12,386 bases of DNA from G025836975 sp049646585. GTDB taxonomy: Bacteria > Pseudomonadota > Gammaproteobacteria > Burkholderiales > Burkholderiaceae_B. The notes under the pieces are model-generated. The model ran no database searches, had not been told where the DNA came from, and worked only from the letters and a program-made list of their open reading frames with translations. The translations under genes and the position numbers were made by a program. Shown one piece after another: positions 6,452 through 12,386 of the stretch (positions within the stretch are counted from its first letter, which is position 1; each line of letters opens with the position of its first letter). Where the stretch lies: assembly GCA_049646585.1 (NCBI GenBank), contig JBARWC010000159.1, positions 1-12,386 on the forward strand, written 5' to 3'.

Positions 6452-8595
6452 TGGGCTAACCTGGAAATGTCGGCGACCTGGTTCATGACCTGATGCAGCT
6501 CGTGCAGCAGGGCCAGGCGGTTGGCCCGCAGGCCGGGGTCTTCGGCCATGACCATGACGTCCTTGAAGAAGGCATCGACGGCATCCCGGGATTGGGCCAT
6601 GGTGGCCAGGCTGCCGGTGAAGTCGCCCTGGTCCAGTTGCGCCTGGGCCTGGGGCTTGAGCTTGGCGATGACATCGGCCAGCGCCCGCTCGGCGGGCTCG
6701 GCAAGCTTGCCGGGATCGGCGGCGCCCAGGTCGCCATCGGCCTTCTTGAGCAGGTTGGTGATGCGCTTGTTGGCGGCTGCCAGGCTGTCGGCCTCGGGGC
6801 GCCGCGCAAAGTCGGCGCAAGCGTGTATGCGCGCCTGGACCTGGTGCAGGGCCGGCTCCAGCGCCAGCACGGCGTCGACCACGTTGCGGTCGAAATCGCC
6901 GGCGAGCTGGTTGCGGTAGCGTTCGTAGATGAAAGCCTGGACCTCGGCGCCTGTGGACGGGGCCAGGGCGCCGGAAGCGAAGACGCCGGCTGCGAAGGCC
7001 AGCAGGTCGGGCAGGCGCAGGGTGGCGCCGTCGTTGACTTTCAGGTAGCCGCCCGCGCCCAGTTGTTCGAAGGCGCTGATCAGGCCCAGGGCGGCGCGCC
7101 GCAGGCCGTAGGGGTCGCGTTCGCCGGTGGGCACCAGGCCTATGCCCCAGATGCCCATCAGCGTTTCGACGCGCTCGGCGATGAACAGGATGGCGGAGGT
7201 GAGCGTGCTGCCGTCGACCGGGGTATCCAGCCGTATGCGGTACTGGTTCTTCAGGGCCAGGACGACATCATCGGGTTCGCCGTCGGCCGCCGCGTAATAG
7301 GCGCCCATGATGCCTTGCAGCTCGGGGAACTCGGCCACCATGTTGGAGCTCAGGTCGGCCTTGGCCAGCAGGGCGGCGCGGTCGGCGTGCTTGGCGTCGG
7401 CGCCCAGGCGGCCGGCGATGTATCCGGCTATCTTGCGCACGCGCTCCACGCGCTCAAGCTGGGAACCCAGCTTGTTGTGATAGACGCTGGCCGCCAGCCC
7501 CGCCACGCGATCGGCCAGGGGAGTCTTGCGGTCGGTTTCAAAGAAGAACTGCGCGTCGGCCAGGCGCGGCCTGACCACGCGCTGATTGCCTTCGATGATG
7601 TGTGCGGGATCGTCGACCTGCATATTGCTGACGATCAGGAAACGATGTGTGAGCTTGCCGCCGGCGGGCTCGAACAGCGGGAAATACTTTTGATTCAGGC
7701 GCATGGTCAGGATCAGGCATTCCGGCGGCACGCGCAGGAACTGTTCCTCGAACTGGCCGACATAGACCGTGGGGTGCTCGACCAGCGCGGTGACTTCATC
7801 CAGCAGGGCGTCGACGTCGGGGCCTTCGCCTATGGTGGCGCCCAGCGCCTGGGCCTGCTGCTGCAACTGCTGTGCGATGAGGGAGCGCCGCGCCGTGAAG
7901 GATGCGATGATTTTGCCTTCGTCGCGCAACTGCTTTTCGTAGGAGCCGGGCGCCGTGATGGCGATGACTTGCGGCGCCATGAAGCGGTGGCCCAGAGTGC
8001 TGCGTCCGGCATCCAGCCCTAGCGCGCTGATCGGGACGACCTGGTCGCCCCATAGGGCGATCAGCCGGTGTGCCGGGCGGACGAACTTGACGCTGGTGAC
8101 GCCGTCTGCCAATTGGTAGCGCATGACCTTGGGTATGGGCAGGCTGGCAATGGCATGGTCCAGCGCTTCCTGCAAGCCGTCGGCCAGCGTCGCGCCACTG
8201 GCGACGCCGCGAGCGTAAAGGTAGTCCTGCTTGCCGTCGGATTCGCTTATCAGGTCGGCCGCCGTCAGGTGGGCCAGGCCTTTGCCGGCCAGCTTCTTGG
8301 CCAGGGCCGGGGTCAGTTCGCCGCTGTCGGTCAGGCCGATCTTGGCCGGCATGAGCTTTTCGGTATAGGTTTGTTCGGGCGCCTGGCCCAGGACGGCATC
8401 CAGCCGGACGGCCAGGCGGCGCGGCGTGGAAAAGTCTTCGGTGATGCAAGCGGGGGCCAGCAGATTATGCTGCGACAGGGTCTTGCGCACGCCTTCGGCG
8501 AAGGCCAGGCCCAGTTTTTGCAGTGCCTTGGGCGGAAGCTCTTCAGTCAGCAGTTCGAGGAGCAGGGGCTGGGTAAGGGGGGCGGCATTCGTCAT
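6448..8595 (-). CDS. glyS: Glycine--tRNA ligase beta subunit
   Basis: This is the 715-aa beta subunit of the bacterial alpha2beta2 glycyl-tRNA synthetase, slightly longer than the 689-aa E. coli protein. The N-terminus carries the conserved LLLELLTEELPPKAL block (11-25), and the sequence aligns in style with GlyS throughout, ending with the DALR-type anticodon-binding region (about 590-700). The beta subunit binds tRNA, and the alpha subunit holds the adenylation site. The ATG at 8593-8595 shares one base with the glyQ stop (TAATG). It is preceded by a strong ggagg Shine-Dalgarno at 8603-8607, 7 nt away. The 3' end overlaps the gmhB start by 4 bp. The gene appears intact. Confidence 0.97.
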   Translation of the reverse strand: MTNAAPLTQPLLLELLTEELPPKALQKLGLAFAEGVRKTLSQHNLLAPACITEDFSTPRRLAVRLDAVLGQAPEQTYTEKLMPAKIGLTDSGELTPALAKKLAGKGLAHLTAADLISESDGKQDYLYARGVASGATLADGLQEALDHAIASLPIPKVMRYQLADGVTSVKFVRPAHRLIALWGDQVVPISALGLDAGRSTLGHRFMAPQVIAITAPGSYEKQLRDEGKIIASFTARRSLIAQQLQQQAQALGATIGEGPDVDALLDEVTALVEHPTVYVGQFEEQFLRVPPECLILTMRLNQKYFPLFEPAGGKLTHRFLIVSNMQVDDPAHIIEGNQRVVRPRLADAQFFFETDRKTPLADRVAGLAASVYHNKLGSQLERVERVRKIAGYIAGRLGADAKHADRAALLAKADLSSNMVAEFPELQGIMGAYYAAADGEPDDVVLALKNQYRIRLDTPVDGSTLTSAILFIAERVETLMGIWGIGLVPTGERDPYGLRRAALGLISAFEQLGAGGYLKVNDGATLRLPDLLAFAAGVFASGALAPSTGAEVQAFIYERYRNQLAGDFDRNVVDAVLALEPALHQVQARIHACADFARRPEADSLAAANKRITNLLKKADGDLGAADPGKLAEPAERALADVIAKLKPQAQAQLDQGDFTGSLATMAQSRDAVDAFFKDVMVMAEDPGLRANRLALLHELHQVMNQVADISRLAQ

Positions 8596-9503
8596 TATGC
8601 GGCCTCCGTACCAGCGGTTTTGACCAGCATGGGAAATCCTAGTTTCTCGCGTGAATCGTAATAGGCCTGGGCGACGGCGCGCGACAGGTTGCGGATGCGG
8701 CCTATGTAGGCGGCGCGTTCCGTCACGCTGATGGCGCCGCGGGCGTCGAGCATGTTGAAAGTATGGGCCGCCTTCAGGGTGGCTTCGTAGGCGGGCAGGG
8801 CCAGCGGGACCTGGATCATGCGCTGCGCCTCGGCTTCGTAATCGCCGAAATGGGCGAACAGCATGTCGGTCGATGCGTGCTCGAAGTTGTAGGTGGACTG
8901 CTCCACCTCGTTCTGGTGGAAGACGTCGCGGTAAAGCACTTTGCGCCCGTCGGCGCTTTCGGTCCAGACCAGGTCGTAGACGCTTTCCACGCCTTGCAGA
9001 TACATGGCCAGCCTTTCCAGGCCGTAGGTGATTTCGCCCGTGGTGGGGGTGCAGTCCAGGCCGCCGACCTGCTGGAAGTAGGTGAACTGGGTCACTTCCA
9101 TGCCGTTGAGCCAGACTTCCCAGCCCAGGCCCCAGGCGCCCAGCGTGGGATTTTCCCAGTCGTCCTCGACGAATCTGATGTCGTGCTCTTGCGGGTTTAT
9201 GCCCAGCGCTACGAGCGAGCCGATGTAAAGGTCGATGATTTCAGGGGGAGCCGGCTTGAGCACGACCTGGAATTGATAGTAGTGCTGCAGGCGGTTGGGG
9301 TTTTCGCCGTAGCGGCCGTCCTTGGGCCGGCGCGAGGGCTGGACGTAGGCGGCGCGCCAGGGCTCGGGGCCTATCGAACGCAAAAACGTAGCCGTGTGCG
9401 AGGTGCCTGCGCCCACCTCCATGTCGTAGGGCTGCAGCAGGGCGCAGCCCTGCTTATCCCAATATTGCTGTAGCGTTAAAATAATTTGCTGAAAAGTGAG
9501 CAT
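8595..9503 (-). CDS. glyQ: Glycine--tRNA ligase alpha subunit
   Basis: This is the 302-aa alpha subunit of heterotetrameric glycyl-tRNA synthetase, which forms glycyl-adenylate and works with GlyS. It is a class II synthetase core. GAGTSH (31-36) and YVQPSRRPKDGRYGENPNRL (53-72) form the early part of the active site. NGMEVTQFTYFQQVGG (133-148) is an almost invariant GlyQ block, and GEITYGLERLAMYLQG (156-171) holds the class II motif 3 arginine. The start at ATG 9503 gives MLTFQQIIL, as I recall for betaproteobacterial GlyQ. An in-frame TTG at 9533 would add ten residues and has a gaggg just ahead of it. It is the first gene of the six-gene minus-strand cluster. Confidence 0.96.
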   Translation of the reverse strand: MLTFQQIILTLQQYWDKQGCALLQPYDMEVGAGTSHTATFLRSIGPEPWRAAYVQPSRRPKDGRYGENPNRLQHYYQFQVVLKPAPPEIIDLYIGSLVALGINPQEHDIRFVEDDWENPTLGAWGLGWEVWLNGMEVTQFTYFQQVGGLDCTPTTGEITYGLERLAMYLQGVESVYDLVWTESADGRKVLYRDVFHQNEVEQSTYNFEHASTDMLFAHFGDYEAEAQRMIQVPLALPAYEATLKAAHTFNMLDARGAISVTERAAYIGRIRNLSRAVAQAYYDSREKLGFPMLVKTAGTEAA

Positions 9504-9542
9504 GTGCGAAGGCCGGTAACCGAGTAGCTGCAAAATCCCTCG

Positions 9543-9548
9543 ATTTTA
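9543..9548 (-). promoter_or_regulatory. Candidate -10 element for the glyQ operon
   Basis: On the minus strand taaaat is a 5/6 match to the sigma-70 -10 consensus and would give a leader of about 30 nt before the glyQ ATG. The matching -35 position is poor. A second candidate further out has a good -35, ttgacg (9629-9624), with a weak -10 (catacg, 9607-9602, or atacga, 9606-9601) at 16-17 bp spacing. Both lie in the 181-bp gap shared with the divergent crotonase gene. That gap also holds a small ccccg/cgggg hairpin (9575-9579 and 9588-9592). Confidence 0.3.
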
Positions 9549-9684
9549 ACTGGTTCCGCCACGAAGAAGATGCGCCCCGATCAAGGCCGGGGTCAATTGG
9601 TCGTATGATGCTGGCTTATCGGCCGTCAATCGGCACGGGTGTCGCGGGCCGCGGCGCAAGGGTTTTCTTTTTAGGAAGGGTGCT

Positions 9685-10452
9685 ATGTCCGACTTGGTGA
9701 AAGTGGAAGTCATCGATCAGATTCAGATTATTACGGTCAATCGGCCCGAGGCGCGCAATGCCGTCAATTACGAGACCGCGCACGAGCTGGCCAAGGCCTT
9801 CGACGCGCTCGACGCCAACGAGCAGGTCACGCTGGGCATCCTGACGGGGGCGGGCAATACCTTCTGCTCCGGCATGGACCTGAAGGCTTTTGCGCACAAC
9901 GGCCAGCGCCCGCTGGTCGAAGGGCGCGGCTTCGCCGGCCTGTGCGAACGGCCTCCCCAGAAACCGCTGATCGCCGCCGTAGAGGGCTATGCCCTGGCCG
10001 GGGGCTTTGAAATGGCGCTGGCCTGCGACCTGATCGTGGCGGCCAACAACGCAAGTTTCGGCCTGCCCGAAGTCAAGCGCGGCATTGTTGCGGGTGCGGG
10101 TGGCATGCTGCGCCTGCCCAGCCGCATCCCCTACCATATCGCCATGGAAGCCGTGCTGACCGGCGAAATGCTGCCGGCGGCCCGCGCCCATTCCTATGGC
10201 CTGGTCAATCGGCTGGTGGAGCCGGGCAAGGCGCTGGAAGCCGCCCTGGAACTTGCGCGCATCGTCGCCGGCAACGGGCCGCTGGCCGTGCGCACCGCCA
10301 AGAAGATCGTGACCGAGTCGCGCGACTGGCGCCAGGCCGATATGTTCGATTTGCAGCGCCCCCGCGTGGCGCACATCTTCACGTCGGCCGATGCGAAGGA
10401 AGGTGCGACCGCTTTCGCGGAGAAGCGCAAGCCCGTGTGGCGCGGCAAGTAA
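9685..10452 (+). CDS. Enoyl-CoA hydratase/isomerase (crotonase) family protein
   Basis: This 255-aa protein has the normal length of a single-domain crotonase. The oxyanion-hole elements are CSGMDLKAF (61-69) and ALAGGFEMALACD (103-115). Both glutamates equivalent to the catalytic pair of rat mitochondrial enoyl-CoA hydratase are present: Glu109 in GGFEMAL and Glu129 in FGLPEVKRG. This supports hydratase/dehydratase chemistry rather than a hydrolase-only or inactive member. The exact substrate cannot be read from the sequence; enoyl-CoA hydratase and a carnitinyl-CoA dehydratase-like activity are both possible. The ATG at 9685 follows a good aggaagg Shine-Dalgarno (9673-9679). It lies upstream of the fumarase gene on the same strand, with 64 bp between them and a hairpin in that gap. 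It is divergent from the glyQ operon. Confidence 0.9.
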   Translation: MSDLVKVEVIDQIQIITVNRPEARNAVNYETAHELAKAFDALDANEQVTLGILTGAGNTFCSGMDLKAFAHNGQRPLVEGRGFAGLCERPPQKPLIAAVEGYALAGGFEMALACDLIVAANNASFGLPEVKRGIVAGAGGMLRLPSRIPYHIAMEAVLTGEMLPAARAHSYGLVNRLVEPGKALEAALELARIVAGNGPLAVRTAKKIVTESRDWRQADMFDLQRPRVAHIFTSADAKEGATAFAEKRKPVWRGK

Positions 10453-10475
10453 AACCGCGCCTTCAGCCAGAAACC

Positions 10476-10501
10476 GGCGGGCCGACAGGCCTGCCATTTT
10501 T
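10476..10501 (+). terminator. Terminator-like hairpin between the crotonase and fumarase genes
   Basis: ggcgggcc (10476-10483) pairs with ggcctgcc (10488-10495) over eight base pairs including one G-U, with a gaca loop. It is followed after one base by five T (10497-10501). The short T-tract suggests a weak or partial intrinsic terminator, allowing some read-through into the fumarase gene whose start lies 15 nt downstream. Confidence 0.55.
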
Positions 10502-10516
10502 ATGATAGTTCAGCCC

Positions 10517-12043
10517 ATGACGACCACTATAAAAGAAAGCGATCTGATCCAGTCCATCGCGGACGCGGTGCAGTTCATCAGTTTTTATCATCCCGCCGAC
10601 TACATCAAGCATCTGGCCCGGGCCTACGAGCTGGAGCAAAGCCCCGCCGCCAAGGACGCCATCGCGCAGATACTGACCAATTCGCGCATGTGCGCCGAAG
10701 GGCGCAGGCCCATCTGCCAGGACACCGGCGTGGTCAACGTGTTCCTGAAGATAGGCATGGACGTGCGTTTTGACACGCGGCGCAGCATGCAGGAGTTGTG
10801 CGACGAAGGCGTGCGCCAGGGCTACCTGAACCCCGACAACCCCTTGCGGGCGTCGATATTGTCCGACCCATTGTTCACGCGCAAGAACACGCGCGACAAC
10901 ACACCCTGTATCGTCAGCGTTGAACTGGTCCCGGGCGACAAGGTCGACGTGCAAGTGGCGGCCAAGGGCGGCGGCTCCGAGAACAAGTCCAAGTTCGCCA
11001 TGCTCAACCCCAGCGATTCCCTGGTCGACTGGGTGCTCAAGACCGTGCCGCTGATGGGCGCGGGCTGGTGCCCCCCCGGCATGTTGGGCATAGGCGTGGG
11101 CGGCACGGCCGAAAAAGCCATGCTGATGGCCAAGCAGTCGCTCATGGAAGACATCGACATGTACGAGCTTTTGCAGCGCGGCCCGCAGAACAAGCTCGAG
11201 GAATTGCGCATCGACCTGTACCAGAAGGTGAATGCGCTGGGCATAGGCGCGCAAGGCCTGGGCGGCCTGACCACGGTGCTGGACGTCAAGATCAACACCT
11301 TCCCGACGCATGCGGCTTCCAAGCCCGTGGCCATGATTCCCAACTGTGCCGCCACCCGCCACGTGCACTTCGAACTGGACGGCTCCGGCCCGGCGAAGCT
11401 GACGCCGCCCTCGCTGTCCGATTGGCCCGATGTGCATTGGGCCCCCGATTACAACAAGTCGCTGCAAGTCGACCTGAACACGCTGACCCGCGAGCAGGTG
11501 GCCAGCTGGAAGCCGGGCCAGACCCTGCTGCTGTCCGGCAAGATGCTGACCGGCCGCGACGCCGCGCACAAGCGCATCCACGACATGCTGGAGCGGGGCG
11601 AGAAACTGCCGGTGGATTTCACCAATCGGGTCATCTATTACGTCGGACCGGTCGATCCGGTGCGCGAAGAAGTCGTCGGCCCCGCCGGCCCGACCACCTC
11701 GACGCGCATGGATTCCTTCACCGAAATGATGCTGGCGCAGACCGGTCTTATCTCCATGATAGGCAAGGCTGAACGCGGCCCCGTCGCCATCGAGGCCATA
11801 CGCAAGCATGGCTCCGCCTACCTGATGGCCGTGGGCGGTTCCGCCTACCTGGTCTCCAAGGCCATACGGGCCGCCAAGGTGGTGGGCTTCGAAGACCTGG
11901 GCATGGAAGCCATCTACGAATTTGACGTGAAGGACATGCCCGTCACGGTGGCCGTCGACGCCCAGGGCACCTCGGTGCACGAAACCGGCCCGAAGGAATG
12001 GCGCCGCCGCATCGCCGAAATACCGCTGGTGCCTGTTCAATAG
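10517..12043 (+). CDS. fumA: Class I (iron-sulfur) fumarate hydratase
   Basis: This 508-aa oxygen-sensitive [4Fe-4S] fumarase interconverts fumarate and L-malate in the TCA cycle. The N-terminal alpha domain (PF05681) runs to about residue 290, and the C-terminal beta domain (PF05683) follows with the TGRDAAHKR signature. The three cluster cysteines are visible: Cys67 in RRPICQDTG, Cys185 in GAGWCPPGM and Cys277 in IPNCAATRH. Their spacing is close to that of E. coli FumA (105, 224, 318). It is about 40 residues shorter than E. coli FumA, at the N-terminus. The start at ATG 10517 (MTTTIKESD) is preferred on family grounds. ATG 10502 is in frame and adds five residues. Neither has a clear Shine-Dalgarno. 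Class I enzymes can also hydrate mesaconate, so a secondary activity is possible. The gene ends in a strong terminator. Confidence 0.95.
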   Translation: MTTTIKESDLIQSIADAVQFISFYHPADYIKHLARAYELEQSPAAKDAIAQILTNSRMCAEGRRPICQDTGVVNVFLKIGMDVRFDTRRSMQELCDEGVRQGYLNPDNPLRASILSDPLFTRKNTRDNTPCIVSVELVPGDKVDVQVAAKGGGSENKSKFAMLNPSDSLVDWVLKTVPLMGAGWCPPGMLGIGVGGTAEKAMLMAKQSLMEDIDMYELLQRGPQNKLEELRIDLYQKVNALGIGAQGLGGLTTVLDVKINTFPTHAASKPVAMIPNCAATRHVHFELDGSGPAKLTPPSLSDWPDVHWAPDYNKSLQVDLNTLTREQVASWKPGQTLLLSGKMLTGRDAAHKRIHDMLERGEKLPVDFTNRVIYYVGPVDPVREEVVGPAGPTTSTRMDSFTEMMLAQTGLISMIGKAERGPVAIEAIRKHGSAYLMAVGGSAYLVSKAIRAAKVVGFEDLGMEAIYEFDVKDMPVTVAVDAQGTSVHETGPKEWRRRIAEIPLVPVQ

Positions 12044-12054
12044 GCCAGGCTTGC

Positions 12055-12086
12055 GCCCGGATCCACCGCGATCCGGGCTTTTTTTT
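12055..12086 (+). terminator. Rho-independent terminator of the fumarase gene
   Basis: A perfect 9-bp stem, gcccggatc (12055-12063) and gatccgggc (12070-12078), encloses a 6-nt loop and is followed directly by eight T (12079-12086). It begins 12 nt after the fumarase stop codon. This is a classic intrinsic terminator and separates the fumarase transcript from the next gene. Confidence 0.95.
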
Positions 12087-12154
12087 CGGCGGCGGCGCGC
12101 TATTCGGTTTCTGCAAACCAGGGCTTATTCAAAAACGAATTCATAAATGCGCGT

Positions 12155-12173
12155 CTTGCGGGCAAGCTATAGT
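12155..12173 (+). promoter_or_regulatory. Candidate promoter -10 with adjacent palindrome
   Basis: tatagt (12168-12173) matches the sigma-70 -10 consensus at 5 of 6 positions, 32 nt before the ATG at 12206. A palindrome, cttgc-gg-gcaag (12155-12166), occupies the spacer directly upstream. A further small inverted repeat, ggttt-ctgc-aaacc, lies at 12106-12119. No good -35 is found at 12145-12150. The arrangement suggests a regulated promoter, but this is inference. Confidence 0.35.
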
Positions 12174-12205
12174 CTGGATTGTTTTATTTGATCTTGGAAT
12201 CACTC

Positions 12206-12386
12206 ATGACGACACCGGATCCCGCATCCTGGATGGGGCGCCAGGAAAGCTGCGATGACAATATCGACGTCGGGCACATTCAGCGCATAGCCCTGAGCCT
12301 GGGCGAGGACGCTCCCGCCGAGGGCGACGCGCTGCCGCTGCTTTGGCAGTGGGGCCTGTTCATCAAGGCCTTGCCCTACGGCGAAC
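12206..12386 (+). CDS. HTD2/mesaconyl-C4-CoA-hydratase-like protein, N-terminal fragment
   Basis: The open frame from ATG 12206 runs to the window edge without a stop and gives 60 complete residues, beginning MTTPDPASWMGRQES. The pattern of an N-terminal W(M/I)GR block, an HIQRIALSL segment, then GDALPLLWQWGLFIKALP resembles the start of FAS1-like/HTD2-type hot-dog dehydratases, a group that includes mesaconyl-C4-CoA and itaconyl-CoA hydratases. These act on short acyl-CoA thioesters. Only the first sixth or so of a typical 280-aa protein is present, and the catalytic hot-dog residues are outside the window. The family call therefore rests on resemblance of the N-terminus. The Shine-Dalgarno is weak (ttgga). 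It lies 119 nt beyond the end of the fumarase terminator T-tract and has its own candidate promoter. Confidence 0.65.
   Translation, partial: MTTPDPASWMGRQESCDDNIDVGHIQRIALSLGEDAPAEGDALPLLWQWGLFIKALPYGE

Noticed and set aside
6452..6820. N-terminal extension of gmhB
   Set aside because: This part is another frame of glyS. The HAD nucleophile motif begins seven residues after the GTG at 6451, as expected for a native start.
6493..8022. 509-codon open frame antisense to glyS
   Set aside because: The composition is low-complexity Gly/Gln/Val. glyS is unambiguous on the other strand.
10463..12040. 525-codon open frame antisense to the fumarase gene
   Set aside because: It is His/Gln/Gly-rich, has no domain, and lies entirely opposite a gene with all three Fe-S cysteines in place.

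Overview
The window looks like chromosomal housekeeping DNA from a GC-rich betaproteobacterium, most probably of the family Alcaligenaceae (Bordetella, Achromobacter or Pusillimonas-like). This is inferred from the GC-rich codon usage, the GlyQ/GlyS/GmhB/PlsC gene order, the short class I fumarase and the general flavour of the proteins. No database search was possible. I see no phage, IS, CRISPR, tRNA or rRNA sequence, and no convincing undescribed system.

Layout. Positions 1-230 are non-coding and structured: a hairpin-rich GC block, then a 20-bp tandem repeat of about 3.7 copies. A minus-strand gene (231-1460) encodes a membrane protein that fuses SpmA-like and SpmB-like nucleoside-recognition (Gate) domains. 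Divergent from it, 1608-3830 (+) encodes a FadE-type acyl-CoA dehydrogenase with the C-terminal DUF1974 region. From 9503 down to 3870 on the minus strand runs a tightly packed six-gene cluster: glyQ, glyS, gmhB, plsC, a YgjP-like zinc metallopeptidase and gloA. Junctions are overlaps of 1, 4 and 14 bp, one 2-nt gap, and a final 43-nt gap that holds a strong Shine-Dalgarno. This cluster is almost certainly one transcript. On the plus strand, an enoyl-CoA hydratase/isomerase-family gene (9685-10452) is followed by a class I fumarate hydratase (10517-12043). A textbook intrinsic terminator (12055-12086) ends that unit. The last 181 bases are the 5' end of a gene for an HTD2/mesaconyl-C4-CoA-hydratase-like protein, cut by the window edge.

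How the genes fit together. The minus-strand operon joins glycine charging of tRNA (GlyQS), heptose supply for LPS (GmhB), phosphatidic acid synthesis (PlsC), an uncharacterised protease-like protein and methylglyoxal detoxification (GloA). These are growth-linked core functions. The plus-strand genes are catabolic: beta-oxidation (FadE, crotonase), the TCA cycle (fumarase) and probably a CoA-thioester hydratase.

The points most worth a second look are small: the repeat array beside the Spm-like gene, a required TTG start in gloA, the terminator-like hairpin just upstream of an SD-less fumarase start, and uncertain starts of glyQ and plsC.
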